Of a stretch of 64,000 bases of DNA, positions 60,061 to 64,000 are shown piece after piece. The notes under the pieces were generated by a model. It was given only the letters and a program-made list of their open reading frames with translations. It was not told the DNA's origin and did no database searches. Within the stretch, counting starts at the first letter, position 1; each line of letters begins with the position of its first letter. Both the position numbers and the translations under genes were made by a program. This stretch comes from Alisma plantago-aquatica (taxonomy: Eukaryota; Streptophyta; Magnoliopsida; Alismatales; Alismataceae), in NCBI GenBank assembly GCA_963693085.1, contig OY856409.1, positions 1,164,978,749-1,165,042,748 of the forward strand, read 5' to 3'.

Positions 60061-60514
60061 ATATCACTTTTATAAAGTGATACCATCATCTTCAAGCTCT
60101 AGACCTTAGTTATAATTATTATAGTTCATGGAAACAGGTCTAAGCAACTACTAGAACTCATAATTTCATCAACTAGGAAATTTCAGAATTAAAAGTAATT
60201 CATTAAGTATAGCAATTTAGATGATGAATAATAACATGATTGAGTTCAAGTTATATAACCCGCCTTAAGAACAACTTCAAAGCTCCAAGCTCCAAAGATC
60301 CACGTTCTTAAGGTTGAATATGACTTATAAAAAGTCCAAGGCTCGTTCACAACTCCTTCATATACAAGGAATCACCATGGATAAGCAATTGGTGAAGAAG
60401 AAAAGAAAAGAAGATCAAAACCCTAAAATCATGCTTCAATCCAAGGTTGAAGATGATCATGGCCTCACCTTAGGGTTAATATTTGGGCTCCTTCTTGCTA
60501 TAGCACATTTGCAC

Positions 60515-60725
60515 GATAACTCACAACCCTTGAACGATATGCCACCACTTGTGGCCGATATCCCTCTCACTTGGGGCCAAAAACACTTCACTATGGCCGA
60601 TATCACCCTTCTTGGCCAATATCAACCTACTTGGTTGATATGCTCTTGCTATGGGCAATATCCAAGGACCTATGCACGATATATTTGCACTCCTGCACGA
60701 TACAAGAGATCTATGCACGATACCT
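60515..60725. repeat. gatatc/cacgata repeat zone in LTR Y
   Basis: Repeated ggccgatatc and atgcacgatac motifs. X has the counterpart at about 63575-63790, there with a clearer period of about 22 bases (ctatggctgatatcac). Confidence 0.75.
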
Positions 60726-61700
60726 TAGGGTATGAGGGTGGTAAGGGTCGAAAAATTCACTAAGGGATGAAACTAGGGGTATATATACTTGTTGCTCATG
60801 AAGGAAGGTAAAAATGAGGTGTCATCAATTTGAGCTAGTAGGTGCCACATGTCCATGCATGGGTGACACGTTTACATTCATGCATAAACATTTATGCTGA
60901 CATGCAAAACAGTTGAGGATAACCTAGGGATGAAAATTCTTCCATTACATATTTTTTTGAATAAGATATATCAATTAAATCATCACTTTATTCACAACCT
61001 GATACAACTCTACTAAGGAAGTTGTAACCCGACACAACTCACCTCCTTGAGGTGATTTGCAAGACATGGACTTTGCCAAGAGTCCACAAAACGATATGAG
61101 GCTTGTCCTATGGCTCTTTGTCCTATAGGCACTCATATATAAGCTTTTCAACTTGATACAACTCAAGTTAAGGTTTCATATTCAACCCTTTTCTTGGTCA
61201 TTTCATCACCAAGATTACCATCACTCATAATGGAATCAAACATGGTGTATCCTTCTTTCTATCTCATATACATGATACTAGGAGGGAGAAGGGACACTCT
61301 AGAGGTGGTAATTTTCATATCAACCCCACATTTTGGGTAAATTACAATTTGTACCAAAATTGATGCACAAGGTACCAGCATTATTCAAACAAGTTCAAAC
61401 TTGGGATTTGGGCTTTCCACAAGCCACCACCTTGCATCATTCTCTCTATAATGATTCTAAAACACATGAGGCATGTTCAACATATGACATATTGCAATAT
61501 AACCCCTCAACTTAGGTAAATTTCACTTTGGTCCAAAACAAAGGAACATTGCTCAAACAACATTCAATCTAGACCAAACTTGGAATATAAGTGTGTCACA
61601 TGATAAAAAAACACCTTATAGGATTATATTAAAGTTCTTAAGCAACTTTATTAGCCAAAACAAATAGGGTTACCTCATAACCCAGGTCAGGGTCATTACA

Positions 61701-64000
61701 ATAAGCAGTGGATTAACCAAAACCACTAAAAATTTAAAACCATTTTGCAAAGAGATCCATTTCCAGGAAACTCTTAAGAAAATAACTAAAATTTTATATA
61801 CATCATGGTTCACATTGTACATCCATTGTACCATCTCATCTCAAGGATAACATATAACAGTTGCTTTGCCAAAACCTATACATAAGCAATATAAAACCTC
61901 GATGCAAACAAGACAAAATCGCATATCGTTCATAAAACCATTACGTACTGACTCCAAGGACCTGCAAGAACAGAGACGACACATAGGACTTCTATCTACA
62001 AAACACGACAAACAATATTACCACTTATCAGGTAACTATTACCTATAAGTCCTCAGACCATGTATACATTATACTTGTTGCATAAGTATTTCACATGGCT
62101 CACAAGGCCCATTTAGATCTATATCGTATGAACATCATAGCTCATACCTGGCTATGCTCATCATCTCATGATACCTGCATGGTTAGTATTTCATGATAAC
62201 AACAATATCAAATGCATATCATCACCATGCAATACAAGAGAAATTCAACCTTCCCATTATTAGGGTTAGGGTTTCCCTTCCTTGCCGATTAGGGTTTCAA
62301 GTGCATACCATCACCCATTATTAGGGTTAGGGTTTGCCTTATTTAACCGATTAGGGTTTCGAGATCATATCATCAAGAATCAAAATTTAATTCATACTCC
62401 ACTCATATTAGGAGTATCAATGTATGCTCATTACATAGTTATCACACAAGTATAAATTTCTCTTTCATCCTCACTAGTATGTTGATTGCATCATACTCTA
62501 TTAAATTGGCTCAACCCTTTCCTCAAGGTACATTGGACTACTTATCAAAATGCATTAAAATCTTTACATCTTAATGTATTACTTGGCATAACACACTTCA
62601 TGTGTAACTCCATCACGTACATTGAATTTGAGGTGCTTACTTCCATATCAATTTTGAGGTGCTTCCACCATATCCGGCAAAGAGGTGTATCCTTGATCAC
62701 CATATCGTGCTCCCATATCGGGTTGCTCATCATTAGGGTTTGCATATCGGGTTAGACCCTTATGCTCATGTCTCTTCAAACCTTGATGGTATCAGCCTAT
62801 CCTTCACCATGTGATAAGTGATAGCCTAGACAACAGTTTAGTCTAGACCAAATCAAGTGTACAAACAATAAGGGTTTGGGGTTCCAATTATATATCAGGT
62901 TTCACATTACCATGTTGGGTTTCAACACCATATCGGGTTAGAGGTATATACTTGACACCATGTCATGCATAAGGTGTGCGCTTGACCCCGTATAATGCAC
63001 AAGGTGTATGCTTGACACCATATCGTGTACAAGGTGTATGCTTCATCATCATATCGTGCATAAGGTATATGCTTCATCATCATATCGTGCTAGTGGTGTG
63101 TTCACATCACCATATCAGGTTAGAGGTGCTTCTACCCAATATCGGGTTGGACCATGATGATTTAATCATCCTCAAGCTCAAGAACTTCATTCTTACTATT
63201 CTATTTCATGGACAACAGGTCTATGCAACTATTAGAACTCATGGATTCATCAATTATTCAAGAAAATTCAAAATTTAAAAGTAGATCATCAAGTATGGCA
63301 AGTTTGATGGTGAGTAATAACATAATTGGGTTCAAGTTATATAGCCTGCATCAAGAACAACTTCAAAGATACAAGATCTAAAGATTCACGTTCCCAAGGT
63401 TGAAGATGATATTGAAAACTCCTCTATATGCAAAGAATCACCATGGATAAGTATTTGGTGAAGAAGAAAAGAAAGGAAGATCGCAACCCTAGATCCATGC
63501 TTTAATCCAAGGTTGAAGATGATCGTGGCTTAACCTTAGGGTTAAGACTTGAGATCCTTCTTGTTACTTAGCACCATGCACGATACCTCACCACTCATGC
63601 ATGATATCCCCTCACTTGTGGCTGACATCCCTTCACTTGTGGTTGATATCACTTCATTATGGCCGATATCACCTTGCTATGGCTGATATCACTTTGCTAT
63701 GGTTGCTATCACTTTGCTATGGATGATATCACCTTTCTATGGCCTATACCAAGGCTCTATGCACAATACCAAGACTATATGCATGATATCTAAGAGAAAG
63801 AGGGTGGTAAGATTTGAAAATTTTCACTAGTGGGTGAAAGGAATGGTATTTATAGTTGTGGTTCATGAAAAAGAGTGTATATGAGGTATCATCATTTTAC
63901 ACTACTAGGTGTCACATGTCCATGCATACATATTTATATTGACATGAAAAACTCTTTAGGATAATATAGTTATAAGATTTCAGCCCTTAGTTATCTTGTT
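61701..64000 (-). repeat. LTR X, second relative of the LTR of element B, minus strand, cut by the window edge
   Basis: It abuts the start of Y head to tail: its end on the minus strand (ggttaatccactgcttat) matches B near 11100-11120 but lacks the last 50 or so bases of B. The motif agccaggtatgagctatg at about 62133-62153 matches 10055-10082 of B. Teloboxes in reverse (ttagggttt) occur at about 62262-62360. Its LTR start is beyond 64000. Confidence 0.65.

Larger units (their letters stand above)
58242..61700 (-). repeat. LTR Y, distant relative of the LTR of element B, minus strand
   Basis: On the minus strand it starts TGTAATGACCCTGACCTGGG at 61700, close to the start TGTAACATCC of B. It stays collinear: aagttgaggggttat near 61510, gagcttggagctttgaag near 60270-60290 and ggcgggttatataacttgaa near 60250 match 6985-7030 of B. 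Where B has its palindrome array, Y has catatcgggtt-type repeats. Similarity fades at the left, so that limit is a guess. No coding sequence is supported. Confidence 0.65.

Noticed and set aside
59430..63160. catatcgggtt repeats as a centromeric satellite
   Set aside because: Copies are irregularly spaced and restricted to matching positions in two LTRs, so they are LTR subrepeats.

Overview
The window is nuclear DNA of a land plant, very probably a flowering plant with a large, repeat-rich genome. It is AT-rich and I can support no host protein gene, tRNA, rRNA or CRISPR array in it. Almost everything recognisable is a nest of LTR retrotransposons whose families (Angela/Tork-like, Sirevirus and one unassigned Ty1/copia; Tekay-like chromovirus and Tat-like Ty3/gypsy) are typical of plants. 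The species cannot be named from this sequence.

Layout, left to right. Element A (about 1-29662, minus strand) is an old Angela/Tork-like copia: leader (1-778), a composite LTR (779-4217), pol remnants (4218-5811 and 23742-24960), gag remnant (about 25050-25870), leader with a MITE (27139-27474), PBS and second LTR (27651-29662). Element B (5812-23736, plus strand, TSD ctatg) sits inside A; it has LTRs of about 5.3 kb around an internal region of only 1.8 kb. Element C (17083-22556, minus strand, TSD gtatg) is a nearly complete copia inside the right LTR of B. The order of insertion is therefore A, then B, then C. A Tat-like gypsy LTR (31209-31913 and 42975 to about 43799) is split by chromovirus D (31914-42969, TSD ccttc, 3.4 kb LTRs, decayed integrase and chromodomain). 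Element E (43871-50928, TSD cacat) is a gag-only Sirevirus, and F (about 51050-52562) is an older Sirevirus remnant. From 52563 to 58240 there is little beyond one diverged direct repeat. From about 58240 to the end lie two head-to-tail minus-strand LTRs (Y and X) distantly related to the LTR of B.

The unifying and most interesting signal is that LTR after LTR carries an array of short palindromes of its own sequence: B about 14 copies around CCAAACGGTCT/AGACCGTTTGG, E six CGGTCGAGTT/AACTCGACCG hairpins, C three to four AACACG-GT-CGTGTT units, A CGGTTCAT/ATGAACCG, Y ATTGG/CCAAT every 36 bp. In three copia families the array lies just upstream of the TATA box. In both B and C the length difference between the two LTRs of one element is whole palindrome units gained or lost.

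No complete autonomous element is present: C has an intact frame broken by in-frame stops, E keeps only gag, B has no recognisable pol, D and A are decayed. Any present activity would need proteins supplied from elsewhere.
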